Source: Hemicentrotus pulcherrimus (lineage: Eukaryota; Echinodermata; Echinoidea; Camarodonta; Strongylocentrotidae). Taken from it: a stretch of 64,000 nucleotides of DNA. The notes below the pieces were generated by a model, which did not search any database, had not been told where the DNA came from, and worked only from the letters and a program-made list of their open reading frames with translations. The stretch spans positions 99,979 to 163,978 of the forward strand of contig BEXV01000668.1 of the NCBI GenBank assembly GCA_003118195.1, written 5' to 3'. The position numbers and the translations under genes were made by a program. This document shows, piece after piece, positions 38,754-51,900 of the stretch; position 1 is the stretch's first letter, and each line of letters opens with the position of its first letter.

Positions 38754-39170
38754 NGACCCGTAAATGCAACGACCATTCCTGTGTATTCAATGGGACAACT
38801 AACTCAGCATATTGGTCTCCTCGGTTCATCCTCCAATTCTCTTGATTTTTCTTAATGCCTAGTTCTTTGCTTTGGTACAAACACACACGTTAGCGGGCAA
38901 CATATTAATCTTAAAACAATTATATAATTATTTGGTTTAACTCATTCATTTTACGACTCGTGCTCCGGTGACATTTGCTCATTAGCTGATTTTCCTTCAC
39001 TTACTTTAACCCTATACCAAACCCATAACCTAGCCCTAACTATATACCAAACCAATTACCTAATCATAACCCTATTCCAAACCCATTACCTTATCCTAAC
39101 CCGATACCAAACCCATTACCTAATCCTAACCCTATATCAAATCCATTACCTAGCCCTCACCCTATAAGCA
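38526..39170. repeat. Telomere-like 24-bp minisatellite
   Basis: Tandem units of about 24 bp, such as CCTAACCCTATACCAAACCC followed by ATTA, appear in two blocks (38526-38753 and 39008-39170). CCTAACCC resembles the animal telomere repeat, but units are longer and degenerate, so this is an interstitial minisatellite and not a telomere. Confidence 0.8.
38755..39170. repeat. Direct repeat at a single-N join, copy 2
   Basis: Counterpart of 38277-38753. It has substitutions scattered through the unique part and a different number of minisatellite units. Confidence 0.8.
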
Positions 39171-41918
39171 CACTCTTAAACCCAACTGCGTCATTACTTT
39201 CTTATCTTCAAATCTGGGCCAAATGCACTACCTAGCCCTAGCCCTCACTTCCAACTGCAACCAAGAGGTAACTTCTTGCTGCAACCCCAACCCTTATATA
39301 TATATTTGTGTGATATATAAGAATAAGCCTCTACAAATATACAAATATAAACTACAGCATAATCTAGAGGACGCGTTAAAAGAGAAGTCAGCCAATCCTT
39401 CCAGTAAATTACGTATTTAGACCTCGTGTGTCCGGACAGGTTGGATATCTGGTCACGTATTTAAATTGAAACAGAATGTTAAAGAAGTTTACATGCAATA
39501 TTTCATAAATCTTTAAACACTTACATGTATGCTGGGCAAACTTATAACAAGGACAAAATTATAATAAGCTTAGTTCTATGTGGTGTATGATTTTCGTTAG
39601 AAGGCAAAAGCAACAAATGTATTTGTTAAGCGTCTGGATGCACCCCCCCCCCTTCATCAGACTACTAAAAGTACAAAATATCCAAGATAATCTGGGAATA
39701 CAGTGAAATGCTGAAGATTTTCTGTTGATCAACTTCTGTACAAAAAGCCCTATTACAATGCCTAATATAGTTTGATACATGTTCTTTTTTTCATTACCCC
39801 TTAAAGTTATAAGATTATATATATATAACGTAGGCTAGTGCAACTTCAAATATAGCAGTTTTTTGTACAAAGTACTGGAGACTTTTGTGAATTCATTGTG
39901 ACATGAAAATACAACAACACTTCGGGAAAGCATAGGTCACTGAGCAATTTTCTAAACTCTTTAACACTTGGAAAAGAATTTTTTTTTTTAATTTCCCTTT
40001 CTTATGTATTCCTCTTCTTTACCACAATTTCTTTAAACGCCTCATAAGCGGGTTCTTTTGATGAATTGATATATCAACACCGTTTTTTACTAAGGCTACC
40101 GCATGATGTTGCCGAAAGCCTAAACTATTGGAAAAGAGCTTGTTTTTCATGACATAAGTAAAAAAACAAATAGTTACTTTCAGGATGTGTGAAATATAAT
40201 CAGACTTCGATATCATTCATTTGATAATTTCTTTTCGCGTCCTAAAATGACAACGAAATTGCCTTTGTGTCAATGGAGGTCTGTTTCTTTCAACGATCAG
40301 ATCAGGTATCAATGGTAAATAAAAACCAGTTTCATTACAGCTATTAAAATGGTTGACATTTAAAAACAGACGTGATATACATGCTTCCCACGTAATTAAC
40401 CTACAATTGTCTTTCGAAACATTTATCATTCGTCTCTTCCACGTTTAATTTGCTATATAATGAGAAGGATAATGGCATTTCTAATTGTTCTTAATGAGAT
40501 CTGGATGAAAACTCTGCAAAGATATGGCGATTTTTATATCGGGATGATTAATTTTGGTCATGATTCCATCATTCATCATGATATTAGATTTAGGGCCTTT
40601 CAAATATAGAACGACATCGGTTCGTTTTTCAATTTCGCTTTTCTTTTCAGGCTCTCTCTTCCAAAATGACATTTATAAAAAGATTGGTGCGTGAATCAGA
40701 ATTGAAAGGAAATTGGGATGAGAATAAAACACATGACACTTTAAATTTACAGTAATCATTACATCCATCTAAACAGTAAACAGGCTTCAAAATGTTTTTC
40801 ATGGAAATAAATCCACTTGGTATAAAACGTTTACTCTCTCTCTCTCTCTCTCTCCTGTTCTCTCTCCCCCTGTCTATCTTTTGCCATTCTACCACTTTCT
40901 CTTTTCTCTCTCTCCCTCCCTCTCCGTCTTTCTCTCTCTCTCTCTCTCTACCTCTCTCCCTCTCTCTAGTCTCCTTCATCATCTTACCTCCTCATCTCTC
41001 TGTATGCATAAATCAGAAAGTGCAATTATAATAGATCATGGGCTTTATTGCTATATAAGGCCTATTTCTTCTATTCCTCTTATTCGACGTTCATCAAACT
41101 TAAAGTTAAGAATTGAACAAAGAGAGGGAAGAAAAGGAATATTAAAGTAAGAGACAAACAAATTAAGAGTGATAAAGAGAGTGAGAGAGAGAGTGAGAGA
41201 GAGAGAGAGAGAAAGAGAAATCGAAAGAGCCTAACAACAGGGCGGAAGTGTAAAATATATAGATAAATTGATTGAAATAAAAGTACACTGAAAAATGTCC
41301 ACCAAAAACACAGCTAGGTTGACTCACAATTTTGTCCACGAAACGCTCTTTAAAAAGGAAGAAGTACCAATTTTAGCTAACATAAAAAGCGGAGAACAGA
41401 CAAAACTGAAATTAATGTTGTTTGGGTAAGAGTATACCCGATATGCATTAAGTATACACAGCAACAAATAAAAGCACTACTCGAAAGAAATGAATCATTA
41501 ACCCTCGATCATTAATACTGAAAAGAGGTTACTTAGAATGTCTAAATTGACGAGCAAAGGAATGGATTTGTGAATACTTGAATATGAATTTCACATAAAT
41601 TTGTAAATTCTTTTTTCTCCCAGCAGAAAGTTTATCAAAACTTATCATCTGTACTTCACTAAGGAGGTGATATGCAAAACATGCTTACAGCTTAAAAGCT
41701 GTCATTAGATAATCATTTTGAAAAGATCGAAATCATGATAAAAAAAGACGTGCTTTCGGGAAATGACACTAGGCTCGCTCATATTACCATCCCGGATAAA
41801 CAACATTAATATTAACCGGTAATACCCCTCATGACTGTAAAGAGAAAACTGTGCGATATCCATACTGTCACGTTCAGCAGGCAAATACTAAGTAATATGA
41901 TAACATTACGAAACTCAC
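39171..41918. other. Probable intron or flank of the P2X gene, no exon found
   Basis: The second P2X exon should lie in this direction, but no matching segment was recognised. CT-rich tract at 40834-40976 and GA-rich tract at 41180-41222. Other short frames are unremarkable. Confidence 0.4.
40834..40976. repeat. (CT)n low-complexity tract
   Basis: Interrupted CT repeats giving Ser/Leu-rich and Arg/Glu-rich shadow frames. Confidence 0.85.
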
Positions 41919-42070
41919 CCGAAAGCATATAAGACGATGCCCATCTGAACAAGCCGATTTATGGCGCCGACTTTTTTACTCTTGATTTGAACCATCTTGG
42001 GTGTGTCGTAGTCGAAAAAGGTGTCCGACATAGACGTAAAAAGCGCCGTTAATTTCGTGCCCGTACCCAT
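41919..42070 (-). CDS. P2RX: P2X purinergic receptor, first coding exon (partial gene)
   Basis: The exon encodes 50 residues plus two bases of the next codon. It starts at the ATG at 42070 and ends at a good donor (GG|GTGAGT, 41918 onward). The protein begins MGTGTKLTALF and contains FFDYDTPKMVQIKSKKVG then AINRLVQMGIVLYAFG. This matches the N-terminus of P2X ATP-gated cation channels, especially P2X4: a cytosolic tail with the conserved Y/F-D/E-T-P-K/R segment (a conserved threonine phosphorylation site), then the start of transmembrane helix 1. A phase-2 intron after the G of the YxxG motif agrees with the family's exon 1 boundary as I know it. A TTCTTTTAG just upstream on this strand (AG at 42094-42095) could splice a 5' untranslated exon. 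No later exon (ectodomain, second helix) was found at lower coordinates. Confidence 0.85.
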
Positions 42071-45000
42071 TTTGGCGTCTATTATTGTCTCGACTAAAAG
42101 AATTAGAAAAACAAGAACAATAAGGTCAACACAAAAGTTGACCGTGCTGGGAAGTTCAACAAACGTAAAGCACGGAAGGTGAGTAATGGATTTCGCGGAA
42201 GATGTTTAAATCTTTTAGGTTGTTGACAAAATCCTTAGAAAAGTTTTAAGTCGGTAGGATGCCAAAACAATGGCCCTTTCGAGATCAGTATATTTCCAAA
42301 ATGTTCACCTAGGGGCTGTCTTCTTTCATCAGAATTATGTCTTGGACTCTTAAAAATCATTCATGTTACAAAACTTTTGCTATTGAAATTGTTATTCGAA
42401 GTATCTGTTCAAAAGTTTGTTCATGTACAAAAAATGGACGTCACGACAATCAATTTTGGAGAAAAAAAAATCTGTTTGTTGCTGTCAAGCTAGTATTAAA
42501 AAGCTCATCTCCTTCTTAAACCAGGCTCAGGTTACCAGTTCACACTTCAGAATTGCGTGAACGTTGGCTTTATTTTCGCCCTACCTCTCCAAAAAATATT
42601 TCATGACAATTACGACATCTTCGCCCACTATCCTGTTTTCCATCAGCTCCACGTACACGGGAGACTCATTTCATGAATACTTTAAGTATATATTTCAAAC
42701 GAGGCAAAGTGGTCTTGGACGAGGGATAAAAGAGGAAAATGCATGAATTCCCTGTCGCTGCTAATCACTCGATCCTTACCTTGTTCCTCAACGGGGCCTG
42801 GTTCATTGGCGAATTGTGATGTCCTGTCACGATCACTACCGGGAATCTCTCGCCGAAAATAAAAGCCGTTGGGTTAGAATCCTATGAATGTTCAATGTAA
42901 TAATCAGATTGCATTTCTTTCCCCAAGGATTTGTCGAGGAGGCTTTGACGAGAAACAATGCCGGACAAAAAAGAAGACAATCGTAGAACAGACGTGTAAG
43001 ATTTCAACGATACGACATTTCTCGGTTTAGAATTCGTTTTTTGATTCCCGCGTAAACACGACATTACAAAGCACACACTGTAGTCCTGGCATGGTTAATC
43101 CAAGTAGATCAATTCAAAATCTGCTGGCACTGTCGATGCAGATCAAATGCACTAAACTACTCGTGGATTGAACCCTTGCATAATGACATGTTGGATTAAA
43201 GCTGAATGATTTGACAGACTGATTAAAAATTCCGACGAAACTAGATAAAAACGGGGAAGGACTTTTCTCCTGCCACCGTGGAGGAATCCGACTACCGTTC
43301 TTGAAGTGAGCTCGTTACCTCTTTCCTAATCCAACAACCTTACTCGATTCGATGAACGACATTATCGTCCTCCCATATTATTCGTTTAATGAAAAGAATA
43401 AATGATTGGAGCCATTAACTAACAGAGACCGAAAACACCAAGCACAGAAGAACTGTCACCATGTACTCTTCGATGGCTTTTGGAAGAACTCCTTAACGAT
43501 GGACCTTACAACTTCACAGAGCTTGACGGTCACCCCTCTACTCTCGCAGCCCTGGACATGAAATGTAGGACAAGTTCGAGGGAAAAAGTAGCGCGAACGA
43601 GGGCGACATAAAAGATTGATAGCACGTCAGCCAACGGACGAGCATACGCGTGTATGAGTTGCACTGTCATTATCTTCTAGCTACTGCGCTGATTCGCCGA
43701 TGAGTGCGGTACATTAGAAAGAAGTAAAATAAAACCTAGAACAAACTTTTGCTGCGTGCGCAGGTTGTGACGTATTTGCTATCAGCATGAGACGTAAAGC
43801 AAGGGGGACGAGCGTACTGACTAAAAGGCACGTTCGCATTAATCACTATTTTCTAAACGTATGATATTGTATAGCAGAACTCTTCATAATGTAAATTGCA
43901 CGATAGAACACTCACTGTTGCGAGTTATGGCGTGACATGTTAACCCTAAAAAGGAAATGATGGTAACATCTCACATTATTCTTTTCAAAAGACACGGGAG
44001 AGGAAGCAGCAGTGGGAACAAGCCTGTGCCGCTGAGATTTGACATGATGAAGTTAGGAACATGGCTACTGACTTTCAATTCAATCAAGGCATAGGACACA
44101 CACACACACGAGAACGTCCGCTCGCTTTTTAATGAATTGAATTTCGTAATGCTATGGGTTGCCGGGGTTGGAATGGGGGAGCTCTTCGTTAACGGGATAG
44201 CATGCTTTCATTACAGAGTAGAATTCATATCATGCTAACCCTTGCTGATAGTCTCCAAGTAATGTTAGGAGGAATTATATTACATTCCGAGAAATCGCTG
44301 AATCTTGTTTACTCTGTTTAAATGGAGTCATAATAATCCGAAGAGTCACCCTAAATTCACATCCCTAATTTAGTGGTGGATATCGAAAGATATTAAACTG
44401 GAGAATAAGTTCGATAAGCAGAATGAAATCAGGCTAGTAAAGATGTTTGTAATAATTGTAAACACTTGAATGACCCTGCCCTTATTCCTTATTTGAAATT
44501 ACATTCTGGTTCAAATTAATTCGACGCAAACGTAAACAGCATCATCGGTGCATGTGTACATGAACAAAACTGTCAACGAGAAAACATGTAAAGCCTGTTG
44601 CATGCCGAGTTAATTATTTCTACAGTAGGTCTCTTTGCAGAAGGATTTTCTGTTGTGGCTAGTTTTTATTAACTTAATCTGCATGTACAGAAAGCGCTGT
44701 TTTTCCAAGCAATTTAGTACTTTCAGTTGTAACATCAAATCATTACTCATTTTGCGAGCGTTGAGAAAATAAAAAGCTTCTCTTTGGTTTTGTTTTGTTC
44801 AGTTCGGAGCTGGACAACAAATAAAGCAGATACACGCAGTAATCAGCGATAATGAGCCTTGAGCAGACAAATGAGCTCCTCGCGGAAATTAAAATTAGAA
44901 ACCCTCTTCTTTGGGCGCATCGTAAGAATGGTCAGCGCCCCCTATAACATCTTCACAATCATGTAAACGAAGAGTGATTCTTACTGAAAGGGTCGACTAC

Positions 45001-46273
45001 AAAAGAGCAGAGGGTCGGCATTGGCGGTGGTGGAGCTACGGGAGAAAGGGGCACGTCTCCCAAATAGAATTACGAAAGAGATTGAGAGAAAGAGAGAGAG
45101 GGAGAGAGAGAGAGAGAAAGGGGAAGTGGGATGGTAATATGAGGATGAGAGGATAAGATTAAACCTCCCAAACCTTCCCTCACTTAATGACATTGATCTC
45201 TTGGATTCTGTCCACCAAAAACAGCACCCCGATTGTTATGAGTACCCCTCCCCCGCCCTCTCACCTCAATGGGAAGACCGAGGCAACGCCGTTGCATGAT
45301 TATAAGTGGTAAGAGACAGGAGGGTATAATGGGGCAAATTGACAGAAGAGAGTACTCAAAAGAGCAAAACGTGTATCCCCGTAATTAACAGCAAATATGT
45401 TGTTATTCGATATAGGTTCGCTTTGGGAGAGTAATAGAGAGAAATAATCATTAGGCGTAGGGTTACCAAAGCTTTTAAAATAGACTTTCTCCAACACAGC
45501 CGGTATCATAGCATTATTTTAGGAACTAAAAGCAAGCGCTACATGGTAATGCGATATAAAGTACAATTTATAGGTTTATGTAGCTTATTCCTACGTGATT
45601 ATGACAAAACTATGCATTTGGATTTATTGAACGGAATCAAAAAGAAGACAAAGTTAAAATGAATTCATATCATATTCCCTTTTAAAACCCATAGCCTATA
45701 CTGAGAAAATTCGGAATACAAACATTTGTATTTCTAAGGTGAATCTCACCCCTCCTTTGAAGTAAAAGTATAATAGAGCGAAAAATGTAGAATGTATTTT
45801 TTGTTAAAAGAAAGGCAATTATTCTGTTAAGAAAGAGAAGAGGTCAACAATAAAGAAAAGCCAAGCTTGGCAAATTTGCAGTTTTCTAGTTAATTATTTG
45901 AAATAGTTTTTTGGGGTAAATAAAGCAAATTTTTCCTAAGAAGGGATGTGTAGGAAAAGTATCAATACTATTGAAAAAAAAGTATCAATACTATTGAAAA
46001 AAAACGAGGATACATATTTCAAGATTATACTGCTTTTTCGTTAACGACATTAGTCTGACTTGGCAGTGGTGTAGCGTGGGTCAAGACCATGATAGAGGCA
46101 CTTACATCGATGGTGTGTGTCTGTGGATTGGTGGATGGGGTGGAGGGGGGAGGAGGTAGGGCGATCTTACTTGGTGGATAAAATAAGAATGTACAAGGCC
46201 ATCAATTAGGTGTTGGTATGGCAGGTATTCTTCTTTTCATTTTAACTTCCCCTCTCTTTTTTTTCTTCTCTCC
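42071..46273. other. Flank of the P2X gene, no exon recognised
   Basis: Upstream of the P2X first exon. The moderately GC-rich stretch at 42780-43800 could contain its promoter or a 5' untranslated exon, but no core element stands out. Small frames (42337-42746, 42882-43076) show no known domain. A (GA)n run lies at 45080-45122. A two-unit repeat of AAAAAAAGTATCAATACTATTG lies at about 45957-46002. Confidence 0.4.
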
Positions 46274-46466
46274 TTAAAGGTAAAGACCAGTTATGGTCAT
46301 GCGATTGCATTGTGAAAGAAACGTTGTGGAATCGATCAGAAAAGGTTGCTCATCTAGCATCTAGCATCTAGCATCTGCAAGGTTCTGGAATCATCAAAAT
46401 GATAAGAAATTTGGCCCATTCTTCGTAAAGTTACAAGCACTATACACAGAAAGATGTATATGGGAC
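46274..46466 (+). mobile_element. Family A MITE, cut by an assembly gap
   Basis: Starts TTAAAGGTAAAGACCAG and continues with ATGCGATTGCATTGTGAAAG and CAGAAAGATGTATATGGGAC directly up to the N run. A short triplication of CATCTAG lies at 46350-46376. Confidence 0.75.
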
Positions 46467-47319
46467 NNNNNNNNNNNNNNNNNNNNNNNNNNNNNNNNNN
46501 NNNNNNNNNNNNNNNNNNNNNNNNNNNNNNNNNNNNNNNNNNNNNNNNNNNNNNNNNNNNNNNNNNNNNNNNNNNNNNNNNNNNNNNNNNNNNNNNNNNN
46601 NNNNNNNNNNNNNNNNNNNNNNNNNNNNNNNNNNNNNNNNNNNNNNNNNNNNNNNNNNNNNNNNNNNNNNNNNNNNNNNNNNNNNNNNNNNNNNNNNNNN
46701 NNNNNNNNNNNNNNNNNNNNNNNNNNNNNNNNNNNNNNNNNNNNNNNNNNNNNNNNNNNNNNNNNNNNNNNNNNNNNNNNNNNNNNNNNNNNNNNNNNNN
46801 NNNNNNNNNNNNNNNNNNNNNNNNNNNNNNNNNNNNNNNNNNNNNNNNNNNNNNNNNNNNNNNNNNNNNNNNNNNNNNNNNNNNNNNNNNNNNNNNNNNN
46901 NNNNNNNNNNNNNNNNNNNNNNNNNNNNNNNNNNNNNNNNNNNNNNNNNNNNNNNNNNNNNNNNNNNNNNNNNNNNNNNNNNNNNNNNNNNNNNNNNNNN
47001 NNNNNNNNNNNNNNNNNNNNNNNNNNNNNNNNNNNNNNNNNNNNNNNNNNNNNNNNNNNNNNNNNNNNNNNNNNNNNNNNNNNNNNNNNNNNNNNNNNNN
47101 NNNNNNNNNNNNNNNNNNNNNNNNNNNNNNNNNNNNNNNNNNNNNNNNNNNNNNNNNNNNNNNNNNNNNNNNNNNNNNNNNNNNNNNNNNNNNNNNNNNN
47201 NNNNNNNNNNNNNNNNNNNNNNNNNNNNNNNNNNNNNNNNNNNNNNNNNNNNNNNNNNNNNNNNNNNNNNNNNNNNNNNNNNNNNNNNNNNNNNNNNNNN
47301 NNNNNNNNNNNNNNNNNNN
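46467..47319. other. Assembly gap (853 N)
   Basis: Run of N. It starts inside a family A element and ends in a (GA)n run. Confidence 1.
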
Positions 47320-48653
47320 AGAGAGAGAGAGGTGGATAAGAGATAGGTTCATATCGACAAAAAAAAACCTAATCATGCAATTAGGGATTTGGCGTATTCG
47401 TGTTTGGATGAGATGGCGCTGTTGACAATATTTTTATGGTTGGATTGGAAAATAGATTGAAAAAACTTTGAAACAGATATGTGTGGGAAAATGTTGCAAT
47501 CAACATCCGACCTGGTAGGAGATAAATAGAATCGTCCTCATTAAAATAACTTAAGCTTGATAGACGTGCTCCGCCAAAAAAAATTATGAAGCGTTGTTTT
47601 GTTTTGTAATGATTTTTAAGCTAAAATAAATCTTGAAAAAAAAATTGGCGCCAAAAATGACAAATAATAGTACAAGTTCACTAAACGTCACCTAGTTTTT
47701 TGTACAGGTTACTCTTTAAATCGAGACATTTGAAGATTAAATATTTCATTTTAAATCGCAGATCGTCCTTTCGTCAAGTTTAATCGAGCGACGTTGTTAA
47801 AATAATTTGTGGAGGTTTCAAAAAAGAAATTCGGAGAAGACCGTTGTTCCAATTTCGTGTGCGTGACAAAATGCGTCTGTCAGATGTTAGACCACGTTCA
47901 TAGAAAATAGAAACACTGATATGCATAAAGTTGGCGCCACCATAGACACATAAACGTGAAGTGAATTATCGCTTAATAAGTTCTAAATGTTTCCCTATAT
48001 CACAGTATTGAAAAAGGGTCTATTAACCTTGGTCTTGTCCTACTTCTGATAATCGTCGTTCATATCCCATCCAAAAATCAATGATAATATCACTCACCCC
48101 TCTCTCTCTCTCTCTTTGTCTCTTTTTCTCCCCTTCTCGCTCTCTATCTCTTTTCATATCTCTCTGTCTCTCTCTCTCTCCCAAATACATCATCGATTTA
48201 ATTATCTGTTCTAGATTCCACTCAGCAAAACTAGGTCAATAATTGCTACCTCCTGCGGGACGGATGTTTATCTGTTGCGTTTATTATCCTCAAAAGAATT
48301 TCAGTTTTATTTCGACATGAAAGCTGTATATCAAACAATTAAAGTTATGGTTCATCGGAGAGGATTATGAAATGCATTTCCTTTGATATTGACTGACTAC
48401 ATTCTTTGCAAAAGTGATGACAACCAAACAATTTGTTTGCATCATTCGAACCAATGATAAAGTCAGCAGATAAAAACGAGTTTGTTTTCAATAACATATA
48501 CAAGATAATCAGATAATAACATTTTAAAAGAAAGGAAAAACTAGGCCTAAAAGAATAAATATGTACATAAATTATGAACAGCTTCCTACACGTTTTCCTA
48601 CTCCGGGGGCTATGGCAAAGTATTCGGTCACTTTTGTCTCAGGAGATTTTGAC
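47320..48653. other. Non-coding stretch downstream of the lectin gene
   Basis: AT-rich DNA with a (CT)n tract at 48097-48182. No exon was recognised. Confidence 0.5.
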
Positions 48654-48659
48654 TTTATT
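48654..48659 (-). terminator. Polyadenylation signal of the lectin-PAN gene
   Basis: AATAAA on the minus strand, 17 bp past the stop codon of the last exon. The signal is close to the stop, implying a very short 3' untranslated region unless a later site is used. Confidence 0.6.
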
Positions 48660-48676
48660 GAAAGTGTCCTTTAATG

Positions 48677-48972
48677 TTAACCCTTAACAAAATATTTGCA
48701 TCCTTCTTCATAGTACATGACCCCGCTGTCCACCCCCATCAGCTCACAGCGACCCTCCCCTGGCTGCCCCGGAGGCTGGATGAAGTTGAAGGAGTAGCAC
48801 CCCATCCGAAGGCTGCATGCCGCTGCGCATCGTATCCCACTCCTGCCACTGAAAGGTTCATCCAATGGTATACCCGAACTGCATCGGTCGAGCAGGACGA
48901 GACCGGTTGCGGTGTCGTGCTTGATGACGTAGTTTTGAGAGAAAGATGTTATGGCGTGCCTGGTTGCAGGTA
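48677..48972 (-). CDS. Lectin-PAN gene, exon 4 (PAN/apple-like domain and stop)
   Basis: Preceded by TCTTGATACAG. Encodes residues 173-270. The domain has six cysteines (203, 221, 225, 231, 248, 264). The central run IRCAAACSLRMGCYSFNF followed by GRCELMG is the PAN/apple signature (C-x3-C-x5-C-x-S-F, then C-x-L). The domain ends GCKYFVKG before TAA. PAN modules mediate protein or carbohydrate binding. Confidence 0.8.
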
Positions 48973-51900
48973 CTGTATCAAGAGATGGTTAAGAGATGGC
49001 AGTGAGTTGTGAAGTTGATTTGTTATCAATTCATAGAAACACTGCTGACTGTTGTTTTTTATACAAATATCCAGTGCACAACGAATGCAGGGGTTGCCCT
49101 CGCCCTCGATCCTCTTCCCTTTCTCTATCTATCACTCTCGCTCTCTCCCTCTCTCCCTCCCTCTCTTTCCCACACACACACTCACACACACACACTCTCT
49201 CTCTTTCTCTCTCTCTCTAATTTTTCTCGCTTCTTCTGTCTCTATGTCTCTCATTTCCCTTTCTTACTGTACCTATATCTCTTTCTCGTAATTCTTACTG
49301 AATGAATTTGAATTTGACGCTATTTAAAAACTTTATTCGAAATTGCCAGAGAGCATAATGTCCCTCTCCTGATTCAATACATTCTGCTTTCGCGTTTAAG
49401 ACCATATTCTCATATTGTCTGTAACATTTTGGACAAAGTAGCTTTGCCTTGCCATCATCTGCTTTTATAATAATTATTACTACTTTTAAAATCCTCTGGT
49501 GAAATCGACTTACATTCGCACACAGCGGATCTCTTCAATTTTGTATTTTGCTGCACCCATCCGCTGTTCGGATTCTCAATGTTCATTGTGGCGCCATTCT
49601 GTTTAGAAACGGACTTATTTTCATCCGGGTTTCCAGGACTCCAATCTGAGATGAAGAAAAGAGAAATGTGTGACTAATATGTTTTTTTAATAAATATTTG
49701 ATAAGTGTTTATTGATCCAATAATATTTTTACATTTAACATGAACGTAATACAAAAAAACAGACATTCATATCAATGTAACAACAGTATATCAAAGAAGA
49801 AATCGAATGGATCTATAATATAAAGCATAGAAAACATCAGCAATCGTCAAAATATCCCCGGGGAAAAAAAAGATTCAGTCAGCGTTCTATCATCTGCTAA
49901 AGTTGCTGAAATAAAGCGCCAGCTTGCAATGTGCCTTATATGTTACAAAATAAAGTAGGCCGACATTATTGAATCATTTACAGACTTACAGAGGTGAAGG
50001 AAATTTCCCTGTTCACCCTTCTAATCAATTTTTATTTCATAATTTTCTAATCGGCCGTTGATAGCCCTTTTAAAATGTTTTTTACATATATGAAATCGGA
50101 TGTATGGGCGTTTATGTATACGATTAAACTCAAACGTATACATATTTAGGGTGCAGTTGGGTTTAAAGCCCGGCTCACACTTTACGATCTTATACTAAGG
50201 TCCGATTTTTACTAGAACCGAGGATCTAAAAAGTCTTGTTACTTAAAATATTATTTCAAGGGATGTCTTGATTTTTGTATGGGAAAAAGCTAAATCCACA
50301 CAAAATCTTAGTGAAGTCAGACCGGTAGTGCGGATGTCTACGATTTGAAGCCGATTCGGCTTTTATTCTGACCAAACGATTTAAATTCACTAACATTCCG
50401 GTCGTTATTATTCGTTTCACTCTTTAGAACGTAAATCAGGAGGAAAGTGCTCGTTTAGATTTCCATATCCAACATAACTGCCCTTTCTACAAAAAATTGG
50501 ATTGTGGTAGGATCGTGTATGGTGCGCCGGGCTTTCGGTTAAGTTTAGGGGCATTGCTACGGTTTGATAATAGTATTTGAAATTAAGAATTCGGATAGCG
50601 TAGGACATTACACCACGGTGTAATGGAAAGAGTAATTGCACCAAGAAATCTTGTCTCCAGTAATGGGAAAACTAAAATATTCATACGACAGCATTACGTC
50701 ACCAAAAACGTACTCCTAGTCGGGCTATGAACTATTGAACACCCCTCGTAGTCTATCGGGCTATACTTACTGTTATATGCTAAGACCTCGTTCTCCTTGT
50801 AACATCTGAACGTGGTGTCTGTTTCGAGATCCGAGCATCCAATCCATATTTCAGAATCAGATAGTGATGACAGGTAGAGGGACTGCATCACCATCTCCTC
50901 CTCCACTGATGAAGGAACAAAGAGATAACTACCAACGGGTAATCCAGGTTCTTCGCATGCTATCTGCGCATCAGCCCACTTCATTTCAACCCCATCGGTC
51001 AGTAGCTTATAACAGCGGGTAGAGTCGGGCGAGTGATGTGTCCACCCATCGGGGCAGGAATAAGTGACTGTTTAGAAAATTATGGAAAGGAATTAAAATA
51101 ATATTAGCATTTGTGTAGATCAATCTTAACATGATAATGAGCCGGATTAGAAAGATATATTGATCGACTCATTAACAGTTTCATGAAAGCAATTGACAAT
51201 CATAAATCAAGTACGTAGATAACTGTAAAAATGTAAATTAGACTACGAGGAAAATAGATTAATGATTTTCCCGCAATTGGATTTTCGTGTTGAATAATTC
51301 AATTATCAGGTTAAATTGAATTGTTTCATGAACCATCAAAACATAATTTCCACATCAATATTCTGGAGAGGTAATTTACTTAGTTTTTGTAGACATAATG
51401 ATATATGAAGAAACTGCATAAATATATATTTTTTGTTGTTGTTATGATGGAACCTTCAGTAGTAACATTTGCATATTAAATAATTAAATATTCAGATCGA
51501 GTTTTGTAAAACATACACATTGCACAAAAATCGGAGTGCAGGTATTTTACACATTTTCTTTGAAAAAGGGTAAAAACAGGAACACGAGAGAAGAAAAAAA
51601 AAACAGACAAAAAGTTTTTTATTTTTAAAAAAATTACAAAAAGAGAGAAACAACAACCAAAACAAAAAAGAGAGACACACACATGATAAAAAAATAAACA
51701 ACAACCAAGAAATACAACAATAAAACAAAAACAAGAAAGAAGAGATAAAATTAAAAGCCGCCCGTGAGGTTTGACCGAAGGCGAGTTTACACCCACAGTC
51801 CGCTAGAAGTGGGGCACCTCTCGCCCACAAATACCCGCTATGAGCAGCAAACGAACACTGAGCGAAGCGCATAAGGTCTTTACGTCGAGAGTGAAAAAAG

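Noticed and set aside
38526..39170. CCTAACCC repeats considered as a telomere
   Set aside because: Units are about 24 bp and degenerate, and unique sequence lies on both sides.
38526..39170. Regular repeats considered as a CRISPR array
   Set aside because: There are no unique spacers, the units abut directly, and the genome is eukaryotic.
44850..44950. Short plus-strand frame beginning MSLEQTNELLAEIK
   Set aside because: Only about 32 codons, with no splice donor at its end and no homologue recognised.
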